From Leifsonia sp. PS1209 (GTDB taxonomy: Bacteria; Actinomycetota; Actinomycetes; Actinomycetales; Microbacteriaceae), in assembly GCF_012317045.1 (NCBI RefSeq), contig NZ_CP051154.1, positions 3,844,001 through 3,908,000 on the forward strand: a stretch of DNA of 64,000 nucleotides, written 5' to 3'. Below the pieces are notes generated by a model. That model was not told the DNA's origin. It did not search any database and worked only from the letters and a program-made list of their open reading frames with translations. Each line of letters begins with the position of its first letter. Positions within the stretch are counted from its first letter, which is position 1. Shown here piece after piece: positions 41,222 to 53,000 of the stretch. A program made the translations under genes and the position numbers.

Positions 41222-42072
41222 CGGCGGTTGCGCTGCCCGAGCTCGACCCGCGGGTGCGGTGGTCGATCTGCGTCGTCGACGCTGGCAGCGGCAGCGGCAG
41301 CGGCAGCGACGGCAGCGGCGGCGTCCTCGCGGCGCACGAGCCGCACGTCGTCTGCGAGACGGCGAGCGTCGGCAAGGTGTTCCTGCTGATCGAGGTGGCG
41401 CGCAGGCTGGAGGCCGGGGAGCTCGACCCCGGCCAGCGCATCCAGATCCCCGAGGAGCATCGCGTGGCAGACTCCGGACTGCTGTACCGGATGCGCGACC
41501 AGCGTGTGACCGTGGAGGACGCCGCGCTGCTCGTCGGCGCGGTCAGCGACAACCTCGCCACCAACGCGCTCCTGTGGCTGTGCGGGCTGGACACCGTGCG
41601 CGCGGTCGCGCCGTCGCTCGGCTTCACCGACACGTCGCTGCACGACTTCATCCGCAACGAGCGAACGCCCGACCTGCCGTGGACACCGTCGTACGGCACG
41701 GGGGCAGAGCTCGCGGAGCTCATGCGTCGCCTCGGCTCCGGCGACGTCGTCTCGCCCGCCGTGAGTGCGCGCGTGCTGGACTGGCTGGCCGCCGACGTCG
41801 ACACATCCATGGTCGCCGATGCGCTCCTCCTCGACCCTCTCGCACACGTCGATGACGAGTATCAGGGCATGATCCTGCGCCACAAGACGGGGAGCACGTC
41901 GTTCGCCCGCATCGACATCGGACACCTCTCCGGCCCGGCCGCCACCGTCGCCTACGCGGTCGCGGCGAACTGGAAGGACGCGGCAGACGATCTACGCGCG
42001 CCCGTCCTCGCGGCCATGCACGCCATCGGCGAGCAGCTGCGCGCGCACGTCACCGGAATCCCCGCCTCGTGA
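41218..42072 (+). CDS. Class A beta-lactamase-fold serine hydrolase, copy 1
   Basis: A 284-residue protein with the three motifs of the class A/penicillin-recognising fold: SVGK (Ser ~50), SDN (~108) and KTGS (~222). It lacks a signal peptide and lacks the ExxLN omega loop of true class A beta-lactamases, so a cytoplasmic D-peptidase or amidase is more likely than antibiotic resistance. A Gly-Ser stretch near residue 23 is encoded by a GGCAGC microsatellite. GTG start overlaps the S66 stop. Confidence 0.75.
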   Translation: MTAVALPELDPRVRWSICVVDAGSGSGSGSDGSGGVLAAHEPHVVCETASVGKVFLLIEVARRLEAGELDPGQRIQIPEEHRVADSGLLYRMRDQRVTVEDAALLVGAVSDNLATNALLWLCGLDTVRAVAPSLGFTDTSLHDFIRNERTPDLPWTPSYGTGAELAELMRRLGSGDVVSPAVSARVLDWLAADVDTSMVADALLLDPLAHVDDEYQGMILRHKTGSTSFARIDIGHLSGPAATVAYAVAANWKDAADDLRAPVLAAMHAIGEQLRAHVTGIPAS

Positions 42073-42881
42073 GCGTGCCGTTCGCCGAGCTGGAGCAGGA
42101 ACTGCCCGGCCTCCGGTTCTCCGCGCTCGCCGTCGACATCGACTCGGGCGAGACTCTGTTCCGTCACCGGCCGGACGTCGTGCTCGACACCGCCAGCGTC
42201 GGGAAGGTGTTCCTGCTGCACCGGCTGCTCACCGAAGTGGATGCGGGCACCCGCTCCCTCGACGAGCGCGTCACCCGGCGTCCATCCGAATGGATGGACA
42301 ACTCCGGGCTCTGGTACCTGCTGCAGGCCGACACGCTGTCCCTCTACGACGTGGCCGCGCTGATCGGGGCCGTCAGCGACAACGCGGCGACGAACACGCT
42401 CTGCCGGGTGATCGGCCTTCCCACAGTGCAGGAGCACACCCGCGCCATCGGCTACGAGCACTCCGGTCTCGATGACATCGTCCGCTGGCCGCTGCCTCCC
42501 GGCGCCCCGCGCACGCTCTCGCACGCGAACGCCGACGAGCTCGTGCGCTTCGTCACCCGCACCGCGCAGGCCACCGACCTCAGCCCGGCCTCCTCCGACA
42601 CGCTGCAACGCTGGCTGGGCGCCGGGATGGACCTGTCGATGGTGGCGTCCGCGTTCGGCCTCGACCCGCTCGCGCACTACCTCTTCGATCGCGGCGTGTG
42701 GCTGTGGAACAAGACGGGCACCATCTCCACGGTGCGTGCGGACACCGGCCTCGTGATGACCCCCGACCGACGCGTCGCATACGCGGTGCTCGCCAATTGG
42801 CAGCGCGGCTCCGACGTGCGCGACCGGGTGCTCTCCGCCATGCGCACCGCGGGGGATGAACTGCGGAGGAATCTCCTGTGA
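42069..42881 (+). CDS. Class A beta-lactamase-fold serine hydrolase, copy 2
   Basis: A 270-residue paralog of the preceding gene: SVGK (~44), SDN (~102), KTGT (~215), with LDTASVGKVFLL and LIGAVSDNAATNTL nearly shared between the two. No signal peptide. GTG start overlaps the copy 1 stop by 4 bp. The tandem pair likely arose by duplication and may act as a heterodimer or on different peptide substrates. Confidence 0.75.
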   Translation: MSVPFAELEQELPGLRFSALAVDIDSGETLFRHRPDVVLDTASVGKVFLLHRLLTEVDAGTRSLDERVTRRPSEWMDNSGLWYLLQADTLSLYDVAALIGAVSDNAATNTLCRVIGLPTVQEHTRAIGYEHSGLDDIVRWPLPPGAPRTLSHANADELVRFVTRTAQATDLSPASSDTLQRWLGAGMDLSMVASAFGLDPLAHYLFDRGVWLWNKTGTISTVRADTGLVMTPDRRVAYAVLANWQRGSDVRDRVLSAMRTAGDELRRNLL

Positions 42882-42891
42882 TACTGCTCCT

Positions 42892-43548
42892 ATGTCGTCA
42901 GAAGGGCGCGATGTGAATCCCGGAGAACTCAACAGCCCGCACGAGCGCTACGACGCCCGGGTGCAGCGCAGATCGGCCCTCGTCCTCAAACGCCGTGTGG
43001 TCGAACAGGAGCGCGAGCAGCTCGCTCACGCGCTCGACTGGGCCAAGGACGATCCGGCGTTCGAACTGATCGCCGGGATGATCGTCGCCGCGCGCCGCCG
43101 GTTCGTGCTCGGCGCAGCGAAGTCGTTCACGTACGCATCCCTGCTGGCGATGGACCTCAGCGCCGGGCTCGCGAACGTCACCCTCATCGATGGCACGATC
43201 GTGCGACCGCTCGACGTGCTCAGCGACGTGCGCACCAGTGACGTGCTCGTGGCCTTCTCGCTCGCCCGCTACCGCAAATACACGATCGACTTCGCCGAGC
43301 TGTTCAAGCAGGCGGGCGGAACGCTCGTCGTGATCACCGACGCGCCGGATGCGCCCCTCGTCGCCATCGCGGACGAATCCCTCGTGGTCGACACGGCCAG
43401 CGCATCCTTCGCCAACTCACCGACCTCGGTGGCGCTGGTCATCCACATCCTCACCACGCTGACCACGGCGAGCGCCAAGGGCGCAGGCCGCCGCCTCCTC
43501 GAACGGGACAGGCTCGGCGAACAGCTCGGCCTCTACGTCGAAGACTGA
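42892..43548 (+). CDS. SIS-domain protein related to RpiR/MurR C-termini
   Basis: A 218-residue protein. Residues ~65-205 are a SIS (sugar isomerase) fold: RRRFVLGAAKSFTYASLLAMDLSAGL and VLVAFSLARYRKYTIDFAELFKQAGGTLVVITDAPDAPL match the effector domain of RpiR regulators. The N-terminal HTH of that family is replaced by a charged helical region (ALVLKRRVVEQEREQLAHALDWAKDD), so DNA binding is not evident. ATG 42892 lacks a clear ribosome-binding site; GTG 42913, preceded by AGAAGGG, is an alternative. MurR-type proteins sense MurNAc-6-P, which would fit the cell-wall theme. Confidence 0.65.
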   Translation: MSSEGRDVNPGELNSPHERYDARVQRRSALVLKRRVVEQEREQLAHALDWAKDDPAFELIAGMIVAARRRFVLGAAKSFTYASLLAMDLSAGLANVTLIDGTIVRPLDVLSDVRTSDVLVAFSLARYRKYTIDFAELFKQAGGTLVVITDAPDAPLVAIADESLVVDTASASFANSPTSVALVIHILTTLTTASAKGAGRRLLERDRLGEQLGLYVED

Positions 43549-43614
43549 CCGCGAGATGCCAGTCGCTGCGGCGCATCCCGGGCGTTTCGCGACAGTTGGT
43601 GGTGTTTCGCGCGG
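43549..43614. repeat. Palindromic intergenic repeat, copy 3 of 3 (inverted)
   Basis: Reverse complement of the elements at 14398 and 15630, with a few arm changes (CCAGTCGCTG, CAGTTGGTGG). It fills the space between the SIS gene stop and the convergent membrane-protein stop (43615). Here it does not enter either reading frame. Confidence 0.75.
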
Positions 43615-44016
43615 CTAGCGGCGGCGCAGATAGGCGGACGCGGCGGGCGACCACATCATGATGCCCGCCGCGAGGGTGAGCGCGAGGAGCAGGATGCCCA
43701 GCAGGTCTCCGACGAACAGCGAGGGCAGCGAGGTGAGGATCGTCAGGGCGCCCAGGATGGTGAGGATGATCCTCGCCCAGTTGACGCCCTTCGCCAGGAA
43801 GACGGCGATGACGACGCGGAGGCCGGCACCGACGATCGCGCCGACGACCGTGCCGGACAGCACGGCGGTGGCGGCCGAACCGGATGCGCCGGCTTGCACA
43901 GACGCGACAACGCCGACGATCCCGGCCAGGAAGGAGACGGCAGCGCTGACGATCCACAGCCAGAAGGAGGCGCGGAGGATGCTGGGTGCTGCGGAGATCG
44001 GGCGGAGATCGGACAC
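43615..44016 (-). CDS. Small integral membrane protein
   Basis: 133 residues with four predicted membrane segments (LRASFWLWIVSAAVSFLAGIVGVVA, VLSGTVVGAIVGAGLRVVIAVFLA, ARIILTILGALTILTSLPSLFV, LLGILLLALTLAAGIMMW) and a short basic C-terminus YLRRR. Family not recognised with certainty; similar small proteins are widespread in actinobacteria. It converges on the SIS gene over palindromic repeat copy 3. Confidence 0.65.
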   Translation of the reverse strand: MSDLRPISAAPSILRASFWLWIVSAAVSFLAGIVGVVASVQAGASGSAATAVLSGTVVGAIVGAGLRVVIAVFLAKGVNWARIILTILGALTILTSLPSLFVGDLLGILLLALTLAAGIMMWSPAASAYLRRR

Positions 44017-44103
44017 GGGTGGGCCTCTCGGTCTGGGCGGCGGTCATCTCACCCTATCGACACCGCCGCGCGGCGTGCGAAGATCGGCCGTGGAGGGGAC
44101 ACG

Positions 44104-44637
44104 ATGAACGACGACGGTGGCAGGAACAGCACGAACGACGACCACGACGGCGACGACATCGCCGGGGCGTTCACGGTGGTGCGGACGTTCGACGCCCCGC
44201 CCGAGCGCGTGTTCGCGGCGTGGACGGAACCGGAGCACCTCGGCTGGTTCTTCAGCGGCAACGGCGAGGTCACCGAGCCGATCGCCGCCGACGCGACCGT
44301 CGGCGGCGCCTGGCGTCAGCGGATGATCGTCGATGACGACACCAGCTACGTCACGGGCGGCATCTACCGCGAGCTCGTCCCCGGCGAGCGCCTCGTGTTC
44401 GACTGGGGTGCGGTCGGCGGCTGGCCCGAACTTCCAGTGGATGCGTGGACCCGCGACGCCGTGGACGTCCCGCGCGTGACGATCACCCTCATCCCGCTGC
44501 CCGGCGACCGCACCGAGCTGCGGCTGCACCAGGCACTCCCCAGCCACCTCACCGACGAGCAGCGCGCGGAGTGGGACAAGATCGACTGCTACGCGGGGTG
44601 GTCGCAGACGATCGACCGGCTTCCCGCGTCGCTGTGA
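44104..44637 (+). CDS. SRPBCC/AHSA1-domain protein
   Basis: A 177-residue Bet v1-like (START superfamily) protein: VVRTFDAPPERVFAAWTEPEHLGWFF (residues ~24-50) is the standard AHSA1 start, followed by ATVGGAWRQRM and a C-terminal helix WDKIDCYAGWSQTIDRL. The N-terminal ~20 residues are an Asp/Asn-rich tail. GGAGGGG lies 5-6 bases before the ATG. Usually a hydrophobic ligand-binding protein of unknown substrate. Confidence 0.75.
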   Translation: MNDDGGRNSTNDDHDGDDIAGAFTVVRTFDAPPERVFAAWTEPEHLGWFFSGNGEVTEPIAADATVGGAWRQRMIVDDDTSYVTGGIYRELVPGERLVFDWGAVGGWPELPVDAWTRDAVDVPRVTITLIPLPGDRTELRLHQALPSHLTDEQRAEWDKIDCYAGWSQTIDRLPASL

Positions 44638-44689
44638 CGCGCATCCACCCTCTCGCGCCCACCCTGCCCGCCGTGGGAGGATCGGGGGC

Positions 44690-45619
44690 GTGACCGGGCG
44701 AACGATGCTTCTGGACAGTGCTTCCCTGTATTTCCGCGGATTCTACGGGGTCCCTGACACGGTCCGCGCGCCGGACGGCACCCCCGTGAATGCCGTCCGC
44801 GGCTTCCTCGACATCATCGCCAAGCTGGTCACCGACTTCGGGCCGGACGAGCTGGTGGCGTGCTGGGACGACGACTGGCGTCCTCGCTGGCGGGTCGACC
44901 TCATCCCGAGCTACAAGGCCCACCGGGTGGCGCGCGAGGTTCCGGACGGCGTGGATGTGGAGGAGACGCCGGAGGCCCTGGTGACGCAAGTTCCGATCAT
45001 CCGGGAGGTGCTGGATGCGCTCGGCATCCCGGTCGTCGGCGCTGCGCAGCACGAGGCGGACGACGTGATCGGCACGCTCGCGACCGGCCAAGCGCATCCG
45101 GTGGATGTGGTCACCGGCGACCGCGACCTGTTCCAGCTCGTCGACGACGCCGCAGACGTGCGGGTCATCTACACGGCCCGCGGCATGAGCAACCTGGAGA
45201 CGCTGACCGAGTCGGTCGTGGTCGGCAAGTACGGCATCCGGCCGCAGCAGTACGCGGACTTCGCGGTGATGCGCGGCGACAGCTCCGACGGCCTGCCCGG
45301 CGTCGCCGGAATCGGCGAGAAGACGGCGATGACCCTCCTCACCGAGTACGGCGACCTTGACGGCATCCTCGCAGCGGCAGCCGACCCGGCCAGCAGCATG
45401 AAGGCGCCGATGCGCGCCCGCTTCGAGGCGGCCGCCGACTACCTGAAGGTCGCACCCCGCGTGGTCGAAGTGGTGCGCGACCTCGACCTGCCGACCGTGG
45501 ATGCGCGCATCCATGCCCCCGACGACGACCGGCGCGCCACCCTCGAGCAGCTGTCGGAGAAGTGGGGCCTCGGCGGCTCGCTCGACCGCGTGCGGCAGGC
45601 TCTCACCACGGGGCGCTAG
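44690..45619 (+). CDS. 5'-3' exonuclease (Pol I N-terminal domain-like)
   Basis: A 309-residue FEN-family nuclease. Metal-binding acidic residues appear in LLDSASLYFRGFYG, VACWDDDW, QHEADDVIGTLA and VTGDRDLFQL, and the helix-hairpin-helix in LPGVAGIGEKTAMTLL. It corresponds to the stand-alone form of the Pol I 5' nuclease common in actinobacteria, acting on flap or RNA-primer ends. GTG 44690 with GGGAGG upstream is preferred; ATG 44705 is possible. Confidence 0.85.
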   Translation: MTGRTMLLDSASLYFRGFYGVPDTVRAPDGTPVNAVRGFLDIIAKLVTDFGPDELVACWDDDWRPRWRVDLIPSYKAHRVAREVPDGVDVEETPEALVTQVPIIREVLDALGIPVVGAAQHEADDVIGTLATGQAHPVDVVTGDRDLFQLVDDAADVRVIYTARGMSNLETLTESVVVGKYGIRPQQYADFAVMRGDSSDGLPGVAGIGEKTAMTLLTEYGDLDGILAAAADPASSMKAPMRARFEAAADYLKVAPRVVEVVRDLDLPTVDARIHAPDDDRRATLEQLSEKWGLGGSLDRVRQALTTGR

Positions 45620-45654
45620 CCGGCCCTACCCTCTGAGCTCCCAAGGACGGACTG

Positions 45655-46272
45655 ATGACAGAAACCGACGCTCCCGACGCGCTCGTGCGTGACATCCCGT
45701 GGAGTCAAGGCAACTGGCGGAACCCGCCCGCCTCCGTGACGGAGACGCCAGGCGGCGGCCTTCGCGTCGAAGCGGTGAAGGGCAGCGACGCCTGGCAGAA
45801 GACGTCGTACGGGTTCGAGCGAGACTCCGAGCACGGTCTGCTCCGCCTCTTCGAGCTCGGCACGGCTGTGGAAGTCGAGTTCGTCGCCGGCATGTCGCAG
45901 CAGTTCGACCAGGCCGGGGTGCTCGTACGCGTCGACGAGGAGCACTGGGTGAAGGCCGGCGCCGAATACGCGGACGGTGTCCTCCGGCTCTCGACCGTCG
46001 TCACGGACGTGTACTCCGACTGGTCCACAGCGCCCGTACCGCACTGGCAGGACACGACGGTCACCATCCGGGTGAGCTGGGCGACAGGCGCGATCTCCGT
46101 CCGCGCCAAGGCCGAAGGCGAGGAGTTCGAACTCATCAGGCTCGCGCCATGGTCACCCCACGAGAACGCCGTGGTCGTCGCAGGCCCGTATCTCTGCGCG
46201 CCGGAGCGCGCGGGCTTCACGGCCGAGTTCGTGAAGTGGCAGGTCGGGCCCTGCGACTCGGCCCTCCATTAG
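45655..46272 (+). CDS. DUF1349-domain protein (concanavalin-like fold)
   Basis: A 205-residue protein of the DUF1349 family (a beta-sandwich related to yeast Ree1 and lectin-like glucanase folds). WQKTSYGFERDSEHGLL, FDQAGVLVRVDEEHWVKAGAEYADG and the late FELIRLAPW...VVVAGPYLCAPERAGFTAEF are typical. No signal peptide. Function unknown; carbohydrate-related by fold. Convergent with the fuconate dehydratase gene. Confidence 0.75.
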   Translation: MTETDAPDALVRDIPWSQGNWRNPPASVTETPGGGLRVEAVKGSDAWQKTSYGFERDSEHGLLRLFELGTAVEVEFVAGMSQQFDQAGVLVRVDEEHWVKAGAEYADGVLRLSTVVTDVYSDWSTAPVPHWQDTTVTIRVSWATGAISVRAKAEGEEFELIRLAPWSPHENAVVVAGPYLCAPERAGFTAEFVKWQVGPCDSALH

Positions 46273-46304
46273 ACCTCAGCTCTCGGAGCCCTCCCCAAAA
46301 GGCT

Positions 46305-47630
46305 CTACACCCACGGGTCCGCGCGGGCGGGCAGAGCGTGCCAGTAGCTACCGTCAGGGTACGAATACTGGGCGACGGATTCATCGAACATCTCGGCGCT
46401 GTACCCGGGCTTCGACGGGAGCGTGTAGTTGCCGTCGACGACGATGCACGGGTCGGTGAAGTGCTCGTGGAGATGGTCCACGAACTCGGTGATCCGGTTC
46501 TCCAGGGTCCCCGAGACTGCGACGTAGTCGAAGATGGAGAGGTGCTGCACCAGCTCGCACAATCCCACGCCGCCGGCGTGCGGGCAGACCGGCACGTTGA
46601 ACTTCTTTGCCATCAGGTAGACGGCGAGGATCTCGTTGACGCTCGCGAGCCGAGCGGCGTCGATTTGGCAGAAGTCGATGGCCTCGGCCTGGAACATCTG
46701 CTTGAACAAGACCCGGTTCATGCCGTGTTCGCCGGTGGCGACGCCGATAGGTGCGACGGCCTTGCGTACCGCCGCGTGGCCGAGGATGTCGTCCGGGCTT
46801 GTCGGTTCCTCGATCCACAGCGGATTGAACTCGGCGAGCCGCCGCACCCACTCAATGGCCTCCGGCACATCCCACACCTGGTTGGCGTCGATCATGACCT
46901 TCGCATCCCAGCCGATGACCTCGCGTGCGATCCGGAGTCGACGGATGTCGTCTTCCAGGTTCGCGCCGACCTTGAGCTTCACGTGCCGGTAGCCCTCATC
47001 CACAGCCTCGCTGAGCAGACGACGGAGCTTTTCGTCGCTGTACCCGAGCCAGCCGGCACTCGTGGTGTAACAGGGGTAGCCGCCGCGTGCTTCGAGGTCG
47101 TGGATGCGTTGAGCGCGGGTCGGGGACATCTCGGTGAGGATACCGATCGCCTCGTCCCGGGTGAGAGCGTCGGAGAGATACCGGAGATCGGTGGCATCGA
47201 CCAGCTCCTCCGGTGTCATCTCCGCCAACAGGCGCCACAGCGGCTTGCCTGCACGGCGCGCGGCGAGGTCCCACACGGCGTTCATGACGGCGGCCATCGC
47301 CAGGTGCACGACGCCCTTCTCCGGCCCGAGCCAGCGCAACTGGGTGTCGGATGCGAGCAAACGGTAAATTGCGCCGAGGTCTCCGACCACCTCCTCCACC
47401 GAGCGGCCGATCAGCGGAAGCGCCCGCTGGCGAGCGGCCTCGACGCACAGGTCGTTGCCACGGCCGATCGTGAAGGTGAACCCGAACCCGCTGAGGTCGG
47501 GGTCGTCCGTGTCGAGCACGACATAGGCGGCGGAGTAGTCGCCGTCCTTGTTCATCGCGTCCGAGCCGTCGAGGCTGAGCGAAGTGGGGAAACGCACGTC
47601 GAAGACGCGGGCGCCGGTGATCGTCGTCAT
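46305..47630 (-). CDS. L-fuconate dehydratase (enolase superfamily)
   Basis: A 441-residue enolase-superfamily dehydratase, matching the ~440-residue length of FucD/ENOSF1. Diagnostic: [20 protein letters not shown] at the N-terminus, KxK in [13 protein letters not shown] (~residue 216), [32 protein letters not shown] and the His in [16 protein letters not shown]. It turns L-fuconate into 2-keto-3-deoxy-L-fuconate in the non-phosphorylated fucose pathway. Last gene of the fucose operon, 8 bp after the GH39 stop. Confidence 0.9.
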   Translation of the reverse strand: MTTITGARVFDVRFPTSLSLDGSDAMNKDGDYSAAYVVLDTDDPDLSGFGFTFTIGRGNDLCVEAARQRALPLIGRSVEEVVGDLGAIYRLLASDTQLRWLGPEKGVVHLAMAAVMNAVWDLAARRAGKPLWRLLAEMTPEELVDATDLRYLSDALTRDEAIGILTEMSPTRAQRIHDLEARGGYPCYTTSAGWLGYSDEKLRRLLSEAVDEGYRHVKLKVGANLEDDIRRLRIAREVIGWDAKVMIDANQVWDVPEAIEWVRRLAEFNPLWIEEPTSPDDILGHAAVRKAVAPIGVATGEHGMNRVLFKQMFQAEAIDFCQIDAARLASVNEILAVYLMAKKFNVPVCPHAGGVGLCELVQHLSIFDYVAVSGTLENRITEFVDHLHEHFTDPCIVVDGNYTLPSKPGYSAEMFDESVAQYSYPDGSYWHALPARADPWV

Positions 47631-47638
47631 TGCGGCGC

Positions 47639-49267
47639 CTAGAGCTCGTAGACCGATGCCACGGCCCAGGGGGTCAGGACGAGGTCGATCTCGAGGGCAC
47701 CACTCGCGGAGGCGACCAGGGTGTGACGTTGGAGGGCGTCTCCCTGCTCGCGCAGGTACGCGGCCTGGGCACGCGAGAGGTTGAGGGGCTCGCCAATGGC
47801 GCTCCACGCCTCGGCGGCGTCACCGTGCCCGGGAGCGAGAACCTCGACCGCGAAGACCGCGCCCGGCTCGAGTCCTCCGATCGCGTGCCGCACGCGCTGC
47901 TCAGGCCCTATGCCGGCCAGGTCGCGCGTCGCCTCGTACGAGCTGCGCGAGCCAACCGAGCGGCCGTTCATGTCGTCGGGATAGTTGTAGAAGAGCGCGA
48001 CCAGCGTTCCGGTCGCGCTGTGCTGCGAGACGACGCCGCGCGTGGTCGAGGCGATCAGCCTGTCACCCAGCCGGTTCAGCATCTCGAAGGCGTGGAAGGT
48101 CGGCTTGTGGATGCCCTGCTCGTTCACCAGGCCGAACCCGCCGTGGAACGGGCCGATCCCGGCTCCGCCCTCCTCGAAGATGTCGGTGAACGTCCAGTAG
48201 GAGATGGAGTCGGCCAGATCTGCGGAACGGAGGTAGGCCCGCACGATGTATGTGGCGGCAAACACCGTGTCGTGGATGTGGTCGCGGCTCGACGGCGAGC
48301 TCGACCACTCGGTGATGTGCACCTCCGCATCCGGATACGCGCTCTCGCCGATCAGCCTCCGCAACACCGTCAAGTCGTCCGGCGTCGCATCCGCGTACCG
48401 AGTGAGGCTGACGGCCTCGCCATTGGCCCCGAAAGCGAAGTCGGTGGGATAGAGATGCGTCGAGATGAAATCGACCGGCAGCTCCCGCTCTGCGCACCAG
48501 ACCAGGAAGTCCTCGATCCACACCGGTCGCCAGTCGAGCGCATCCGGGTCGGATGCCGCGGCGGTGCCGTGCTCGGCCGAGCGGTCCTCGGTCTCGCCCG
48601 CGTACCGCTCATCGGGCACGAAGACGCTGGTCGAGGGGCCGCCGACCTTCAGTTCGGCGTCGATCGCCTTGATGGCCTGCACCGTTCGCGCGTAGAGCTC
48701 GAAGTACTCGGTCTTCGTGCCGGTCCAGAAATGCGGGACGAGGTTGGGCTCGTTCCAGACCTCGAACCGCCACTCCCGTACCTCGGCGAGACCGTAGCGC
48801 TCGATCCAGTGCTCCACCGAACCCGTCACTAGCTCAACCCAGCGATCCATGTCGTTCGGCGGGCTGCAGTGCGCACCCCACCAGAACACGGTCGCGGTCT
48901 GCGTCGCCAGCTCACGCGGCATGAAACCGAGCTCCACGAACGGCCGCACTCCCAGGTCGACCAGAAAGTCGAACACTTTGTCCACGTATGAGAAGGTGTG
49001 CACCGGGCTCTCGAGGGGCACGTCCGGCCCGAAGCCTCCGCCATAGGCACCGCGGTACACGAACATGTCGTCGTGGAACACGCCGTGGAAGCGCAGGTAG
49101 CGGAACCCGAGGCGATCCACAGCCTCCCGGAACTGCTGTCGCCAGTCGGCCCGAAGGGCCTCATTGGCTCGGCCGGCCCCTGCGCACATGCTCCAGACGT
49201 GCGGGAGAACAGTCGATTCGGCGACGCGGTTGTCGACGGTGATGACGGGAAGCGAGGCGGATGGCAT
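47639..49267 (-). CDS. Glycoside hydrolase family 39
   Basis: A 542-residue GH39 enzyme (beta-xylosidase/alpha-L-iduronidase clan). Acid/base Glu in [14 protein letters not shown] (~173) and nucleophile in [10 protein letters not shown] (~320); opening [27 protein letters not shown]...DDM is typical. A C-terminal beta-sandwich begins near residue 430. No signal peptide, so it acts on imported oligosaccharides. ATG 49267 with GGAGATC upstream. Between beta-galactosidase and fuconate dehydratase genes. Confidence 0.85.
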   Translation of the reverse strand: MPSASLPVITVDNRVAESTVLPHVWSMCAGAGRANEALRADWRQQFREAVDRLGFRYLRFHGVFHDDMFVYRGAYGGGFGPDVPLESPVHTFSYVDKVFDFLVDLGVRPFVELGFMPRELATQTATVFWWGAHCSPPNDMDRWVELVTGSVEHWIERYGLAEVREWRFEVWNEPNLVPHFWTGTKTEYFELYARTVQAIKAIDAELKVGGPSTSVFVPDERYAGETEDRSAEHGTAAASDPDALDWRPVWIEDFLVWCAERELPVDFISTHLYPTDFAFGANGEAVSLTRYADATPDDLTVLRRLIGESAYPDAEVHITEWSSSPSSRDHIHDTVFAATYIVRAYLRSADLADSISYWTFTDIFEEGGAGIGPFHGGFGLVNEQGIHKPTFHAFEMLNRLGDRLIASTTRGVVSQHSATGTLVALFYNYPDDMNGRSVGSRSSYEATRDLAGIGPEQRVRHAIGGLEPGAVFAVEVLAPGHGDAAEAWSAIGEPLNLSRAQAAYLREQGDALQRHTLVASASGALEIDLVLTPWAVASVYEL

Positions 49268-49305
49268 GGGGCTGATCTCCAGGTGATGTTGTCGAGTGGT
49301 GCCGG

Positions 49306-52578
<3,273 letters not shown>

Positions 52579-52586
52579 TCAGCGCG

Positions 52587-53000
52587 TCAGCGCAGGCCGA
52601 TCGTGAGCAGCAGATTGCCGTACAGGCGTTCGTCCCCCGTGGCGATGACGACGCCGACATCCGGCGAGCGCACCCGCTCGTAGAACGCGAACCGGTCGAC
52701 TTTGTCGATATGCACATCACTGCCGAGCCTGCGTGCATAGTCGTCCTGCGCCGGGGCTGAGACCCCGGCCGGGGTCTGCATGACTGTTGCCGATTCGATG
52801 TTGACGACGGTGAGCACGGCGTCGAGCACAGCAGTGACGTCGAGCATCCCGGGGCGCAGGTTGAGGTGGATCAGGCGCACGCCGGGTCCGGTGGCGGTCA
52901 GGTACGGATAGTTCCCGTCGGCGATCAGCACCCCGGAGCCGTGACCGGACGAGGCGAGCGCCTCCAAGAGCGGAGGGTGGACGAGCGGGCCGGTGATCAT
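52587..53000 (-). CDS. fucU: RbsD/FucU-family sugar mutarotase
   Basis: A 137-residue protein of the RbsD/FucU family. The N-terminal ALASSGHGSGVLIADGNYP holds the catalytic His (~20) and Asp; VRLIHLNLRPGMLDVTAVLDAV and the final ERLYGNLLLTIGLR are family signatures. Within this operon L-fucose mutarotation is the natural role. ATG overlaps the aldo/keto reductase stop by 4 bp. Confidence 0.85.
   Translation of the reverse strand: MITGPLVHPPLLEALASSGHGSGVLIADGNYPYLTATGPGVRLIHLNLRPGMLDVTAVLDAVLTVVNIESATVMQTPAGVSAPAQDDYARRLGSDVHIDKVDRFAFYERVRSPDVGVVIATGDERLYGNLLLTIGLR

Noticed and set aside
41218..42881. Acquired beta-lactamase resistance genes
   Set aside because: No signal peptides, no ExxLN loop, and four-base coupling to an LD-carboxypeptidase and importer. 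A metabolic role is more likely.
46273..46304. Bidirectional terminator between the DUF1349 and fuconate dehydratase genes
   Set aside because: Only a 5-6 bp stem (GGAGCC/GGCTCT with an A/C-rich loop) is visible; too weak to list as a feature.
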